A DNA stretch of 64,000 nucleotides from Azorhizobium oxalatiphilum. Lineage in GTDB: Bacteria; Pseudomonadota; Alphaproteobacteria; Rhizobiales; Xanthobacteraceae. Positions 9,152 to 18,219 of the stretch are shown here, in pieces (within the stretch, counting starts at the first letter, position 1; every line of letters begins with the position of its first letter). Location of the stretch: positions 372,001 to 436,000 of the forward strand of contig NZ_BMCT01000001.1 of the NCBI RefSeq assembly GCF_014635325.1, in the 5' to 3' direction. The notes under the pieces were generated by a model. That model had not been told where the DNA came from and did not search any database. It saw nothing but the letters and a program-made list of their open reading frames with translations. The position numbers were made by a program, and so were the translations under genes.

Positions 9152-9637
9152 ATGTCGGAAGCTTTGCAGGCGCGGGTGCGCGGGGACACGCTGGGTGAGA
9201 CGCCCGCGACGGCGGCTGGCAGCCCCCCTGTCTCAGCTGCCGTGCCCGTGTCCCGCCACGCGACCTATCCCACCCACCTTGACCCTCGCATCGAGGCGCT
9301 GGTGAAGGATCTGATCGGCCGGGTGGCCGACAAATGGACCCTGCTGCTGCTGGAAGTGCTGGAAGAGGCGGGCGGCCCGCTGCGCTTCACCCGCCTGTCC
9401 GAGCGGGTGGAGGGGATCAGCCAGAAGATGCTGACCCAGACCCTGCGCCAGATGGAGCGGGACGGGCTGGTCCACCGCAAGATCTATCCGGTGATCCCGC
9501 CCAAGGTGGAATACAGCCTCACGCCGCTCGGCCACAGCCTTGGCGAGGCCTTCTGCGGGGTCTGGATCTGGGCCGCGCATAATCTTGATGCGGTGGAAGG
9601 CGCCCGGTCGGCGTTCGACGCGCGGGAGACGGAATAG
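9152..9637 (+). CDS. HxlR-family transcriptional regulator
   Basis: The ATG at 9152 yields 161 residues; a longer upstream frame crosses the promoter and the SDR start and is rejected. After a 45-residue low-complexity N-terminus comes the HxlR winged helix: VADKWTLLLLEVL, LRFTRLSERVEGISQKMLTQ (recognition region), and LERDGL-like MERDGLVHRKIYP. HxlR proteins are small DNA-binding regulators that often sense electrophiles or aldehydes through Cys; the only Cys here is in AFCGVW near the C-terminus. Divergence from the SDR gene suggests that gene as target. Confidence 0.9.
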   Translation: MSEALQARVRGDTLGETPATAAGSPPVSAAVPVSRHATYPTHLDPRIEALVKDLIGRVADKWTLLLLEVLEEAGGPLRFTRLSERVEGISQKMLTQTLRQMERDGLVHRKIYPVIPPKVEYSLTPLGHSLGEAFCGVWIWAAHNLDAVEGARSAFDARETE

Positions 9638-9670
9638 GCCCCCTCCCGCCCATGTGCCGGCGCGGCCCGT

Positions 9671-10735
9671 TCAGGCCGTCCCCCAGAAAGCCTTCATCTC
9701 GGCGGCGTCGGCGAGGCCGCGCTCATAGCCGTTCTGGAGGCAGGGGCTGATCCACTTGGGATCCATGAGGCTGTCCACATAGGTCACGCCCGGCAGCAGA
9801 CCCACCACCTTCAGCTTCGTCTGCGTGCCCTGCGCTTCCAGATCCTTCACCTCCTGCTGGAGCGTGTTCGGCAGGCCGGCGATCCGCAGGCCGATCTTCA
9901 CCGCATCCGCGCTGCCGTCGGTGAGAGAGATGACGAGCGCCTTCTTCACCCCGGCCACCACGTCCGCATGGGTGCTGGTCTGGCAGATGCCGCCGTCCAT
10001 GCAGAGGCGGTCCTTCAGCCAGGTCGGCCCCATGGAGCCCGGCAGGGAGGAACTGGCCGCGCAGGCTTCGTTGATATGGATGCCGGCGGATTGGGAGACG
10101 ATGACGCGCTCGCCCGTGTAGCAGTCGTTGGCGGTGGTATGGAGCTTGGGCGAGGGCCATGCCTCCTCGCCGATCAGCCGCTTGACCGTGGTGTAATAAT
10201 CCGAGGGGCCGGCGGGGTTGCGGGCGGCCATGGCAGCGCGGCCGATGGAGGAAATCACCTCCGGCGTGGCCTCGGTGGCGGCATTGGCGATGTGGCGGGC
10301 GCGCAGCTGGCTGGGATTGGGCGCCATGGTCGGGATCAGCATGGCGAACAGCTTCGGGAAGTCGCCGAGCAGGTCGAGTTCGCTGCGCAGCCGCCACAGA
10401 TGGCCGCCGGTGAGCGCCGCGCCCATGATCGAGCCTGCCGACGTTCCGACGACGATGTCGGCCTCCGCGAGGTCCACGTCCTTCGATTTCAGGGCATGGA
10501 AATAGCCGGTCATCCATGAGGCGAGATAGGCGCCGCCGCCGCCGAGCACGAGGCCGCGTGCCTTGCCGGTGCCGAGCTTCGGCGCATAGGGGATGGGATG
10601 GGCGAGACCGTCGTTCCAGTCGCCACCCGCAGCGGCGGGCGCTGCCGCCGGTGCCGGTTGGGCGAGGGTGGGCGATGCCTGCGCGGCAATGACGGAAGCG
10701 ACCCCCGCCGCGAGAAAGTCCCGACGCTTCAGCAT
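9671..10735 (-). CDS. Tat-exported patatin-like phospholipase
   Basis: The ATG at 10735 follows AAGGGG at 5 bases and gives 354 residues. The N-terminus KRRDFLAAG with an Ala-rich stretch ending TLAQ is a twin-arginine signal, so the product should act outside the cytoplasm. The patatin dyad is complete: oxyanion GGGGA at 65-69, nucleophile S99 in GTSAG, and D247 in MDGG. Patatins hydrolyse acyl esters of lipids. The gene is divergent from treZ, with a 212-base gap, and has no obvious operon partner. Confidence 0.88.
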   Translation of the reverse strand: MLKRRDFLAAGVASVIAAQASPTLAQPAPAAAPAAAGGDWNDGLAHPIPYAPKLGTGKARGLVLGGGGAYLASWMTGYFHALKSKDVDLAEADIVVGTSAGSIMGAALTGGHLWRLRSELDLLGDFPKLFAMLIPTMAPNPSQLRARHIANAATEATPEVISSIGRAAMAARNPAGPSDYYTTVKRLIGEEAWPSPKLHTTANDCYTGERVIVSQSAGIHINEACAASSSLPGSMGPTWLKDRLCMDGGICQTSTHADVVAGVKKALVISLTDGSADAVKIGLRIAGLPNTLQQEVKDLEAQGTQTKLKVVGLLPGVTYVDSLMDPKWISPCLQNGYERGLADAAEMKAFWGTA

Positions 10736-10947
10736 GGCATCCCCTTGATCCACGCGGTTGATCCCTGCCGCATCACACGCCGCCGTGGCCGGCCAGCTTC
10801 TGTTCAGCCTAACTTGAGCGCGGCCTGCAAGACAGCTGTTTCGCCGGACACTCGGCCAAACCGCCCGGCCTCTCGGCGGAACCGCCACGCTTGAGCGGTG
10901 TTGACTTCGATGGTGCCCGCTCGGGCGTAACCATCCGGGGTAACTGC

Positions 10948-12774
10948 ATGACATCTTCCGCCCAGTCCGCCTCTCCCGCGCGTGATGAGGTGCGTGCCCG
11001 TGCGCACGTCATGCCTTTCGGCGCGGCGATCACGCGCGGGGGCGTTCATTTCCGCCTGTGGGCGCCGGACGTGGAGAAGATCGACCTGCATCTGATCGAC
11101 GGGCCCGTGCTGCCCATGTCGCGGGAAGAAGGCGGATGGCATCATCTCGTCAGCGCCGAGGCGAAGGCCGGCACGCGCTATGCCTTCCGCCTGCCGGACG
11201 GGCTGGAGGTGCCGGACCCCGCCTCGCGCTATCAGCCCAGCGACGTGCATGGCCCGAGCGAGGTGCTCGACCCCTCCACCTATCCCTGGCGGGACAATGA
11301 CTGGCGCGGCCGCCCCTGGCACGAGGCGGTGATCTACGAGATGCACGTGGGCACCTTCACCCCCGAGGGCACCTTCGCCGCCGCCGCGCAGAAGCTGGAC
11401 GCGCTGGCGGAACTGGGCATCACGGCGGTGGAGATCATGCCGCTGGCGGATTTTCCGGGGCGCCGCAACTGGGGCTATGACGGCACGCTGCTGTTCGCGC
11501 CCGAGGCCGCCTATGGCCGGCCGGAAGACCTGAAGGCCTTCGTGGAGGCCGCCCATGCGCGCGGCATCATGGTTCTGCTGGACGTGGTCTATAACCACTT
11601 CGGGCCGGACGGGAATTACCTGCCCGTCTATGTGCCGCGCTTCTTCACCGAGCGGCACCACACCCCTTGGGGTGCGGCGGTCAATTATGACGGCGCCGAC
11701 GCGCTGCCCGTGCGCGCCTTCGTCATTCACAACGCGCTCTACTGGATCGAGGAGTTCCACCTCGATGGGCTGCGGCTGGATGCGGTGCAGGCCATCAAGG
11801 ACGACAGCGGCGAGCATCTGCTGGACGAACTGGCCCGCCACCTGCGCACGGACAATCCCGACCGCCCGATCCATCTCATTCTGGAGAATGAGGAGAATGA
11901 CGCCGCCCGGCTGGAGGGCGACCTGCCGCACACCTTCACCGCCCAGTGGAACGATGATCTGCACCACGTGCTGCACACGGCGGTGACGGGGGAAGCCGAG
12001 GCCTATTACGGCGACTATGCCGGCGACATGGACAAAAGGCTGCGGGCGATTGCCGAGGGCTTCGCCTTCCAGGGCGAGATGATGCACCATCGCGGCTCGG
12101 AGCGCGGCACGCCTTCCGCCCATCTGCCGCCCACCGCCTTCGTCTCCTTCACCCAGAACCACGACCAGATCGGCAACCGCGCCTTCGGCGAGCGGCTCAG
12201 CGCGCTCGCGCCGGCCCCTGCCGTGCGCGCGGCGAGCGCGCTGGTCCTGCTGGCGCCCCAGATCCCCATGCTGTTCATGGGCGAGGAATGGGCCGCGAGC
12301 AGCCCGTTCCTGTTCTTTTGTGACTTCACCGGCGATCTGGCCGATGCGGTGCGCAGGGGACGGCGGGCGGAATTCGCCAAATTCTCGGCCTTCCGCGATC
12401 CGGCGCGGGCCGCCGCCATCCCCGATCCGCTGGATGTGTCCACCTTCCGGGCCTCGACGCTGGACTGGTCGGAGATCGCCAGGGCGCCCCATGCGGAGGT
12501 CCGGGACTGGTATCGCCGCATCCTGGCGGTGCGGCGGGAGAAGGTGGTGCCGCTGATTCCGGCCATCACCGCAGGCGGCGCCGGGCGGATCGTACGGGGG
12601 CAAGGCATCGAAGTGCGCTGGCAGGCCGGAGGCAAGGAACTGGAGTTGATGGCGAATCTGTCCGCCGATCCGGTCGCGGGCTTTGCCCCGTCGACCGGCG
12701 AGACCCTCTGGACGGAAGGCTGGTTCGATGGCGAACGGGCCGGGCCATGGTCCGTCAGGTGGACCCTGCGTTAG
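10948..12774 (+). CDS. treZ: Malto-oligosyltrehalose trehalohydrolase
   Basis: Start at 10948, with a CGGGG ribosome site 7 bases before, gives 608 residues, normal for TreZ. An N-terminal beta-sandwich (VHFRLWAPDVEKIDLHL) precedes a GH13 barrel with catalytic nucleophile D278 (LRLDAV), acid E313 (LENEEND) and D406 (QNHDQIGNRA). The QNHDQ-GNRA and the NWGYDG segments are typical of TreZ. The enzyme releases trehalose from maltooligosyltrehalose in the cytoplasm. TreY, its usual partner, is not in the window, so the pathway is incomplete here. Confidence 0.93.
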   Translation: MTSSAQSASPARDEVRARAHVMPFGAAITRGGVHFRLWAPDVEKIDLHLIDGPVLPMSREEGGWHHLVSAEAKAGTRYAFRLPDGLEVPDPASRYQPSDVHGPSEVLDPSTYPWRDNDWRGRPWHEAVIYEMHVGTFTPEGTFAAAAQKLDALAELGITAVEIMPLADFPGRRNWGYDGTLLFAPEAAYGRPEDLKAFVEAAHARGIMVLLDVVYNHFGPDGNYLPVYVPRFFTERHHTPWGAAVNYDGADALPVRAFVIHNALYWIEEFHLDGLRLDAVQAIKDDSGEHLLDELARHLRTDNPDRPIHLILENEENDAARLEGDLPHTFTAQWNDDLHHVLHTAVTGEAEAYYGDYAGDMDKRLRAIAEGFAFQGEMMHHRGSERGTPSAHLPPTAFVSFTQNHDQIGNRAFGERLSALAPAPAVRAASALVLLAPQIPMLFMGEEWAASSPFLFFCDFTGDLADAVRRGRRAEFAKFSAFRDPARAAAIPDPLDVSTFRASTLDWSEIARAPHAEVRDWYRRILAVRREKVVPLIPAITAGGAGRIVRGQGIEVRWQAGGKELELMANLSADPVAGFAPSTGETLWTEGWFDGERAGPWSVRWTLR

Positions 12775-12975
12775 TCCGGTAGGGGGTAGTAGGTATCTTC
12801 ATAGTTCCAAAATGGAATGAAACAGCCCATCCCACCACCAATGTGGAGCGATTTCGACGCAGGCGGTGCAAGGCCCTATGCCAATCTCCCGCTGCGTACG
12901 GTGGGGCTGAGGGGGCGGCTTCGTCGGGGTTGGCATCTGCAGCGCTGCGTCTCCCCGCGTGATGGAGCGGGTTTG

Positions 12976-13488
12976 GTGCGAGCCGTAAATGTGGGGATAA
13001 CCTTGGTCCTGTGGGCCGCGCTGTGCGTGGTCTGCGCGTCGGATCATGCGGCCGCGCAGGGATCGAGATACCCGCTGCGAGTTTCTTTTGTGAATGGTGC
13101 CGGCGACCTTTTGTCAGAGGCGACGCTCGACCTCGCAGGCCTCGACCGGCTGCCGCAAACGCGGGTCGCCACCACGACGCCTTGGACCCACGGGGTTCAG
13201 GTCTTCACCGGTCCATCGCTGGCGGTGCTGGCGCGCCTGAATACGCATCGGGTCCGGGAGGTACGGGCCTATTCGCTCGGCGACTGGTCTGCCACCATCC
13301 CCGCTTCCGACTGGCGCGGCCAGAGTGTGATCTTGGCCTCGCGGCTGAATGGCGACACTATGCGGGTGCGGGACAAGGGTCCTTATTGGATCATGTACCC
13401 GATTGATGATAGGCGGGACCTCGATACGCAAATGTATCAGGCCCGCATGATCTGGCAGGTCAAGGCACTTGAATTTGTCGTTGAATAG
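12976..13488 (+). CDS. Exported protein with molybdopterin-oxidoreductase fold, metal-ligand Cys absent
   Basis: A GTG start at 12976 is chosen because it directly precedes a signal peptide (ITLVLWAALCVVCASDHAAAQ) and follows GGAG; upstream in-frame ATGs would add a positively charged extension. The mature part, about 140 residues, has the pattern of small proteins annotated as oxidoreductase molybdopterin-binding domain (YSLGDWSATIPASDW, MRVRDKGPYWIMYPIDD, ARMIWQVKALEF). No Cys exists in the mature part, so the Cys that ligates molybdenum in sulfite-oxidase-type enzymes is missing and catalysis is unlikely. It overlaps the histidine kinase gene, which suggests a periplasmic sensing partner. 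Confidence 0.7.
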   Translation: MRAVNVGITLVLWAALCVVCASDHAAAQGSRYPLRVSFVNGAGDLLSEATLDLAGLDRLPQTRVATTTPWTHGVQVFTGPSLAVLARLNTHRVREVRAYSLGDWSATIPASDWRGQSVILASRLNGDTMRVRDKGPYWIMYPIDDRRDLDTQMYQARMIWQVKALEFVVE

Positions 13489-15214
13489 TCGATCTCGTTC
13501 GTGGACCCGGCTGATGCCGGCTGCGCTGATCGTCACGACGCTCGGCCTCTTCCTGGCCACCGGCATGCTTTACGTGTCGCAGAACCAGCATCGGGCGCTG
13601 TTATCCGCCACGGTGCGGTCCTCGGGCTGGGTCGCCTATCAGGCCCAGCTGGAATACGTGAAGACCCAGAATCAGTTCGAGGTGACGACCCTGCGCCTCA
13701 ACCGGCGCAGCCTCGACGAGTTGCAGTTCCGCCTGGAGCTGCTGCGTTCGCGCCTGCCGCTGCTCTACGATTCCGACGAGGGCCGGCTGCTGCAGGAGGT
13801 GGCCGCGCAGAAGGACGTGCTCCAGCATTACGAGGGCGTGCTGGATTCGCTCATCGACTCGCTGCCCAATCTCTCGCCCGACGCTCCCGCGACCCTGCCG
13901 GCCCTGCGCAGCGCCTTCTACGAGATCGAGCCCCTCGGCCGGGTGCTGCAACGGGTGCTGATGCAGTCCGTGGCCTATAATGAGGAGATCTTCCGCCGCG
14001 AGCGGGAGGTGGCGGCCAGCCCTGCCGTGGTGCCGTTCGCACTGCTGTTCGTCTCCGGCACCTGCCTCGTGGCCATCCTGTTCATGGACGGCCGCCGCGA
14101 CCGGCTGCGCCTTGCGGAGGTGGAAGCGGCGAAGTCCGAGGTCACGGCCGTGCAGGACAATCTGCGGGCGATCATCGAGGCCATGCCACTCGGCACCATC
14201 ATCGTCGATCCCGACGGGGATCAGGTACGCTTCATCAATCCCAGCGCGCAGACGCTGGTGGACCCATCGCCCCAGCATCCGGAATGGAAGCGGCTGATCC
14301 GCCTCGCCTTCGAGACCGCCTCCGACGCCAACGGGCGTCCCACCGGCTCCATCTCCATGGCCTTCACCAAGCCCAATGGCGAGATCGTCTCGCTGCGCGG
14401 CATGGTGGGCAGCGTGATCTGGGAGGGACGGCCGCAGATCCTGATCCTGCTGTCGGACACCAGCGGCACCCGCAATGCCGAACTCCAGCTCATGCAGGCG
14501 GCCAAGCTCTCCACGCTGGGCGAGATGGCCACCGCCATCGCCCACGAGCTGAACCAGCCGCTGGCGGTGATCAAGATGGCGGTCGCCAATGCCCGCCGTC
14601 TCGTATTGAGCGAGGCGGATTCGGAAGCCATCACCAGCAAGCTGGACCGCATCGGCACCCAGGTGGACCGCGCCAAGCGCATCACCGATCAGGTCCGCCG
14701 CTATGCCCGCATGCCGTCCGACCAGACGGCGAGCTTCTCCTGCCGCACGGCGGTGGAACTGGCCTCCGGCTTCGTGGCCGAGCAGTATCGTGCCGCCGGC
14801 ATCCGCATGTCGCTGGAGATGGACATCTCGCCCGACCTGATGCTGAGCGGCGACCAGACCATGTTTGAGCAGGTGATCGTCAACCTGCTGGTCAATGCCC
14901 GCGACGCCTATGACAACAAGAAGCACGACACCAGCCAGGCGCAGGTGACAGTCCGGGCCCGCACCACGGGACCGGATGTGATCATCGCGGTGGAGGATGG
15001 CGCCGGCGGCATCCGGGAGGACGTTCTGGGCCAGATCTTCGATGCCTTCTGCACCACCAAATCCGCCGACAAGGGCACCGGCCTCGGTCTCTCCATGGCC
15101 CGCAACGTGGTGCGCGACATGAACGGCACCATCGTCGGCGCCAATGTGGAAGGCGGTGCCTGCTTCACCATCACCTTGCCGGTGGGGCGGTCCCAGGCGC
15201 AGGACGTGGCATGA
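13469..15214 (+). CDS. Membrane sensor histidine kinase
   Basis: The frame begins with TTG at 13469, inside the previous gene; the first ATG is at 13514, so the exact start is uncertain (581 or 566 residues). Two membrane helices (about 16-36 and 188-208) flank a periplasmic helical region of about 150 residues. A PAS-like segment (about 230-340) leads to HisKA with phospho-acceptor H359 in AIAHELNQPLAV, then the GHKL ATPase (NLLVNARDAYDNK, DGAGGI, GTGLGLSMARN). It is the only kinase of a five-gene operon with three receivers, so it probably phosphorylates several of them. Confidence 0.9.
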   Translation: MNLSLNSRSRSWTRLMPAALIVTTLGLFLATGMLYVSQNQHRALLSATVRSSGWVAYQAQLEYVKTQNQFEVTTLRLNRRSLDELQFRLELLRSRLPLLYDSDEGRLLQEVAAQKDVLQHYEGVLDSLIDSLPNLSPDAPATLPALRSAFYEIEPLGRVLQRVLMQSVAYNEEIFRREREVAASPAVVPFALLFVSGTCLVAILFMDGRRDRLRLAEVEAAKSEVTAVQDNLRAIIEAMPLGTIIVDPDGDQVRFINPSAQTLVDPSPQHPEWKRLIRLAFETASDANGRPTGSISMAFTKPNGEIVSLRGMVGSVIWEGRPQILILLSDTSGTRNAELQLMQAAKLSTLGEMATAIAHELNQPLAVIKMAVANARRLVLSEADSEAITSKLDRIGTQVDRAKRITDQVRRYARMPSDQTASFSCRTAVELASGFVAEQYRAAGIRMSLEMDISPDLMLSGDQTMFEQVIVNLLVNARDAYDNKKHDTSQAQVTVRARTTGPDVIIAVEDGAGGIREDVLGQIFDAFCTTKSADKGTGLGLSMARNVVRDMNGTIVGANVEGGACFTITLPVGRSQAQDVA

Positions 15215-15227
15215 CGCAGGATTTGGC

Positions 15228-15638
15228 ATGACGATTGAGCGGTCCATCCTGATCGTCGACGATGAGACGGAACTGGCGGAAGAGCTGGGCGAGTTCTTCG
15301 TCTCCATGGGCTGGCAGGCGCGTGTGTGTTTCACCGCGCCGGCGGCCTATGCTGCGTTGCAAGAAGGATTAGCGCCCGACTGTCTGCTGACAGATCTGCG
15401 TATCGCCGACCATGACGGCGCCGAGCTGGTGGCGCAGGTGCGGCAGATGCCAAAGGATTTGCAGCCGAAGGTTGTTGCCATTATTACTGGACATGTGGTC
15501 AGCGAGACCGAGGCGGCGGACTTCAACGCGGATTATCTTTTCGTGAAGCCCGTCGATCCCGTCCTGGTCATGGAGGTGGTCGAACGGCTCCTTTCCGACG
15601 CCACGGCGTCGGATCGTGAGGCAATGCTCAGGGGATAA
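15228..15638 (+). CDS. Single-domain response regulator
   Basis: The 136-residue product is one receiver: DDE at 11-13, phospho-acceptor D56 in LLTDLRIAD, and Lys in FVKPVDP. The ATG at 15228 is 13 bases after the kinase stop; the longer frame upstream is read-through of the kinase gene. No output domain is present. In this operon it may relay phosphate, act as a sink, or bind a protein target as CheY does. The next gene starts one base after its stop region. Confidence 0.9.
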   Translation: MTIERSILIVDDETELAEELGEFFVSMGWQARVCFTAPAAYAALQEGLAPDCLLTDLRIADHDGAELVAQVRQMPKDLQPKVVAIITGHVVSETEAADFNADYLFVKPVDPVLVMEVVERLLSDATASDREAMLRG

Positions 15639-15639
15639 G

Positions 15640-16869
15640 ATGCCGCACGCCAAGGCCGTGCTTGTCCTGGATGATGAACAGGAGCTGCGGGACGATGTGG
15701 GCCGGTTCGTGGCCGACGCCGGATTCACCGTGGAGACAGCCGGTGAGGCCACCAGCCTCAGTGATGCGGACCTCGTATCGTTCGATATTGTTCTGCTCGA
15801 CATCGCCATGCCCGACGCGGACGGCCTCGCCGTCATCGAGCGTCTGAGCACGCTCGCGCTGCGCGGGCCGGCTCCCGGCATCCTGCTCATTTCCGGCCGC
15901 GGCGAGGACATGCTGCAAACGGTAGCCGCCGTGGCCCGCCGCGCCCATGTGGATGTGGTCGGCGTGCTCCAGAAGCCGTTCGAACCCGACGACCTGCTGG
16001 CCCTGCTGCAAGGCTGGAGGCCGCCGGCCGCGCGCGGTGCGGCCAAGCAATGGAGCGTGGAGCAGATCAGGCCCCAGCTCGCGCAGGCCGTTGCCACACG
16101 CACGCTGGGTGTGGCTTTCCAGCCCAAGGCCGGCAGCGGTCATCTGGGCTTTTCCGGCGCCGAGGCCCTGCTGGCGGGCCACCTGCCGGTGATCGGGCCG
16201 GTGTCCCCGGAACTGATCGTGGAGGCCGCCTCCACTGATCTCGACCTGCTGATGGCGCTGAGTCTCGAAGTGGTACGCCTCGCCGCCGAAGGGTGCCGGT
16301 CCTGGTCGGAAGAGGGCTGGCGCGGCCCGGTGAGCATCAATCTGCCGTTCGACGTGCTGGGCGTGCCGGACGTGATCGACCATCTGGAAGCGACCCTGCG
16401 CGACGCGGGCCTTGCCCCCTCGCAGGTGATCTTCGAGCTGATGGAGGACGCCATCTACGATTCGTCCGCAGCCTCCCTGTCCGTTCTGGCGCGCCTGCGA
16501 CTTGCGGGCTTCGGGCTTTCGCTGGACGATGTCGGGCGCCGGCAAAGCGGGCTGCTCCAGCTCGCTAACCTGCCGATAACAGAGGTCAAGATAGATTTGC
16601 AGCTGTTGGCGCAGGCTCGGCTCTGGGCGAAGTCGCGAAGCATTTTCGCGTCCATCGCCGAACTGGGCCAGCGCCTCGGGCTGTCCGTGGTGGCCGAAGG
16701 GGTGGAAACGCCGGAGGACCTGCTTTTCATCCGCAAGCTTCCTGTTGATTATGTTCAAGGCTATCTCGTGTCCCGCAAACTCCCACTTCCGGACCTGCTC
16801 TCCATGCTGACGGCAAGTTCCTCCCGGGGTGCCCTGGTTCCCCCGCATGTCGCGGCCCCGCTATCATGA
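15640..16869 (+). CDS. Response regulator with degenerate EAL domain
   Basis: The ATG at 15640 follows GGGGA at 4 bases and gives 409 residues: a receiver (DDE at 11-13, D54 in VLLDIAMPD, Lys in LQKPFEP) and an EAL domain from about 140 to 395. Several EAL motifs are altered. The signature is AEALLAG, the loop-6 DDFGTG motif reads DDVGRR, and ELTE-like reads ELMED, while KIDLQLL and VVAEGVET are kept. Intact EAL enzymes hydrolyse cyclic di-GMP. Here activity is doubtful, and a binding or scaffold role is possible. It links the operon to cyclic di-GMP biology upstream of the motility genes. Confidence 0.85.
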   Translation: MPHAKAVLVLDDEQELRDDVGRFVADAGFTVETAGEATSLSDADLVSFDIVLLDIAMPDADGLAVIERLSTLALRGPAPGILLISGRGEDMLQTVAAVARRAHVDVVGVLQKPFEPDDLLALLQGWRPPAARGAAKQWSVEQIRPQLAQAVATRTLGVAFQPKAGSGHLGFSGAEALLAGHLPVIGPVSPELIVEAASTDLDLLMALSLEVVRLAAEGCRSWSEEGWRGPVSINLPFDVLGVPDVIDHLEATLRDAGLAPSQVIFELMEDAIYDSSAASLSVLARLRLAGFGLSLDDVGRRQSGLLQLANLPITEVKIDLQLLAQARLWAKSRSIFASIAELGQRLGLSVVAEGVETPEDLLFIRKLPVDYVQGYLVSRKLPLPDLLSMLTASSSRGALVPPHVAAPLS

Positions 16870-17657
16870 CGGGCGAAACCAACAACGCCCCGCGCGTCCT
16901 GCTGGTGGATGACGATCCCGACGTGCTCATCGAGCTGAGCGAAGGGCTCGCTGCCCTTGGCCTGCCCTCGCTGACCGCTGAAACGGCGGTTGAGGCACTC
17001 GACATCGTGCAGCGGAACGAGGATCTCCAGGTCATCGTCACCGACTTGCAGATGCCCCGCATCGACGGCATCGAGCTGTTGCAGAAGCTGGCCGTGCGCC
17101 GGCGGCAGAAGCCGATGGCGGCCATCGTCATCACCGGCCATGCCTCGCTGGACCGGGCGGTGGGCGCGCTGCGCCTGCATGCGGTGGACTTCCTGCAGAA
17201 GCCGCTGTCGGCGGAGGAGGTGGCCCACGCCATCAACCGCGCGCTGTCGCTGGTGGAGGACGAGACCGCCGCCGCCAGCAACGGCTCTGCCCCGGCCACC
17301 CTGACCACGGCGCGGCCGAACTATCTGAAGGCGCTGGTCTCGGCTCGTGCCGACCGCGATTCCATCTTCCAGGCCGGCCTGTTCTCCGATCCGGCATGGG
17401 ACATGCTGCTGGATCTGGCGGTGGCGGAAGCCACCAACCGGCCGATCTCGGTGACGAGCCTGTGCATCGCGTCCGGCGTGCCCACCACCACGGCCCTGCG
17501 CCGGATCGACGATCTGAAGGAAGCGGGCCTGCTCGACCGCGTGCCCGATCCCGGTGATCGCAGGCGCATTCTGGTGAAGCTCACCAGCATGGGGCGGGAG
17601 CGCATGGAAGCCTTCGTGCAGCGCCAGGCGGCGCGGCTGGGCCTCAAGCTCGACTGA
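16866..17657 (+). CDS. Response regulator with MarR-like winged-helix output
   Basis: The start overlaps the stop of the EAL gene (ATGA). The 263-residue product has a receiver (DDD at 15-17, phospho-acceptor D60 in VIVTDLQMP, Lys in FLQKPLS) joined by a linker to a C-terminal winged helix (about 170-260). The latter reads like MarR: ISVTSLCIASGVPTTTALRR as the HTH and LLDRVPDPGDRRRILVKLT as the wing. A receiver-MarR fusion is uncommon. It is the only DNA-binding protein of the operon and so the probable transcription output. Confidence 0.85.
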   Translation: MTGETNNAPRVLLVDDDPDVLIELSEGLAALGLPSLTAETAVEALDIVQRNEDLQVIVTDLQMPRIDGIELLQKLAVRRRQKPMAAIVITGHASLDRAVGALRLHAVDFLQKPLSAEEVAHAINRALSLVEDETAAASNGSAPATLTTARPNYLKALVSARADRDSIFQAGLFSDPAWDMLLDLAVAEATNRPISVTSLCIASGVPTTTALRRIDDLKEAGLLDRVPDPGDRRRILVKLTSMGRERMEAFVQRQAARLGLKLD

Positions 17658-17873
17658 GATTTGAGCAAGGGCGGCGCGGCTGCGGCAGATGCCGCGCCCG
17701 TCGGTCCGGGTCGGGGCCTGTGAAACGGCTGTCCGCGTGGACTGGATCAGGCCGTGGCGGCGTTCAGGCGCTTGCCTTCAGGGCACGGCGGCCCTGCGAG
17801 GGCGTGGCTCTTAGGCAATATCCGCAGACCTGCCTGCGGTTCTGCGACAGGGATTGCGGCAAGCCGATCTCCT

Positions 17874-18163
17874 GGAGCGGTTTCGTGTTGCCATGAAGCA
17901 TACGAACGCTCGGGGCGCGGCCCCTATCGACACAGTCGTTTCAGAATTGGCGGCACCCGGCGGCTTCGCTCTTGGCGGCTTCGCTGGGGTGCTCTGCGCT
18001 CGGCCGCTTCGCGTTCGGCGATCCGGAGCGTGTGATCGGGAATGTCCTGCGGCGGACGCCCCAGAGCGTTTCCGTGTTTCATGGAAACGCAGAAACACTT
18101 CAACTCATTGATAGAGACTGTCTTGTCGCTTGGATTGCGAAGCAATCAAAGCCCCACATGCTT
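17874..18163 (+). repeat. Mosaic intergenic repeat, copy A (with a degenerate partner)
   Basis: The 606 bases between the MarR-type regulator and ftcR hold no convincing gene. The core, 18063-18163, matches copy B at 42871-42972 with about 11 differences over 97 bases by eye. Its left part carries GTGTTTCATGGAAAC, its right part ATAGAGACTGTCTT and ATTGCGAAGCAAT. A weaker look-alike of the left and middle parts occurs at 17874-17950. The short reading frames seen here (peptides with CFMETQKH) are simply translations of the repeat. Confidence 0.75.
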
Positions 18164-18219
18164 CATCGCGGCAAAGAGGCGGGGGGACGCTGGCCCCCCG
18201 GCCTGTTGTGCACCCTTCG

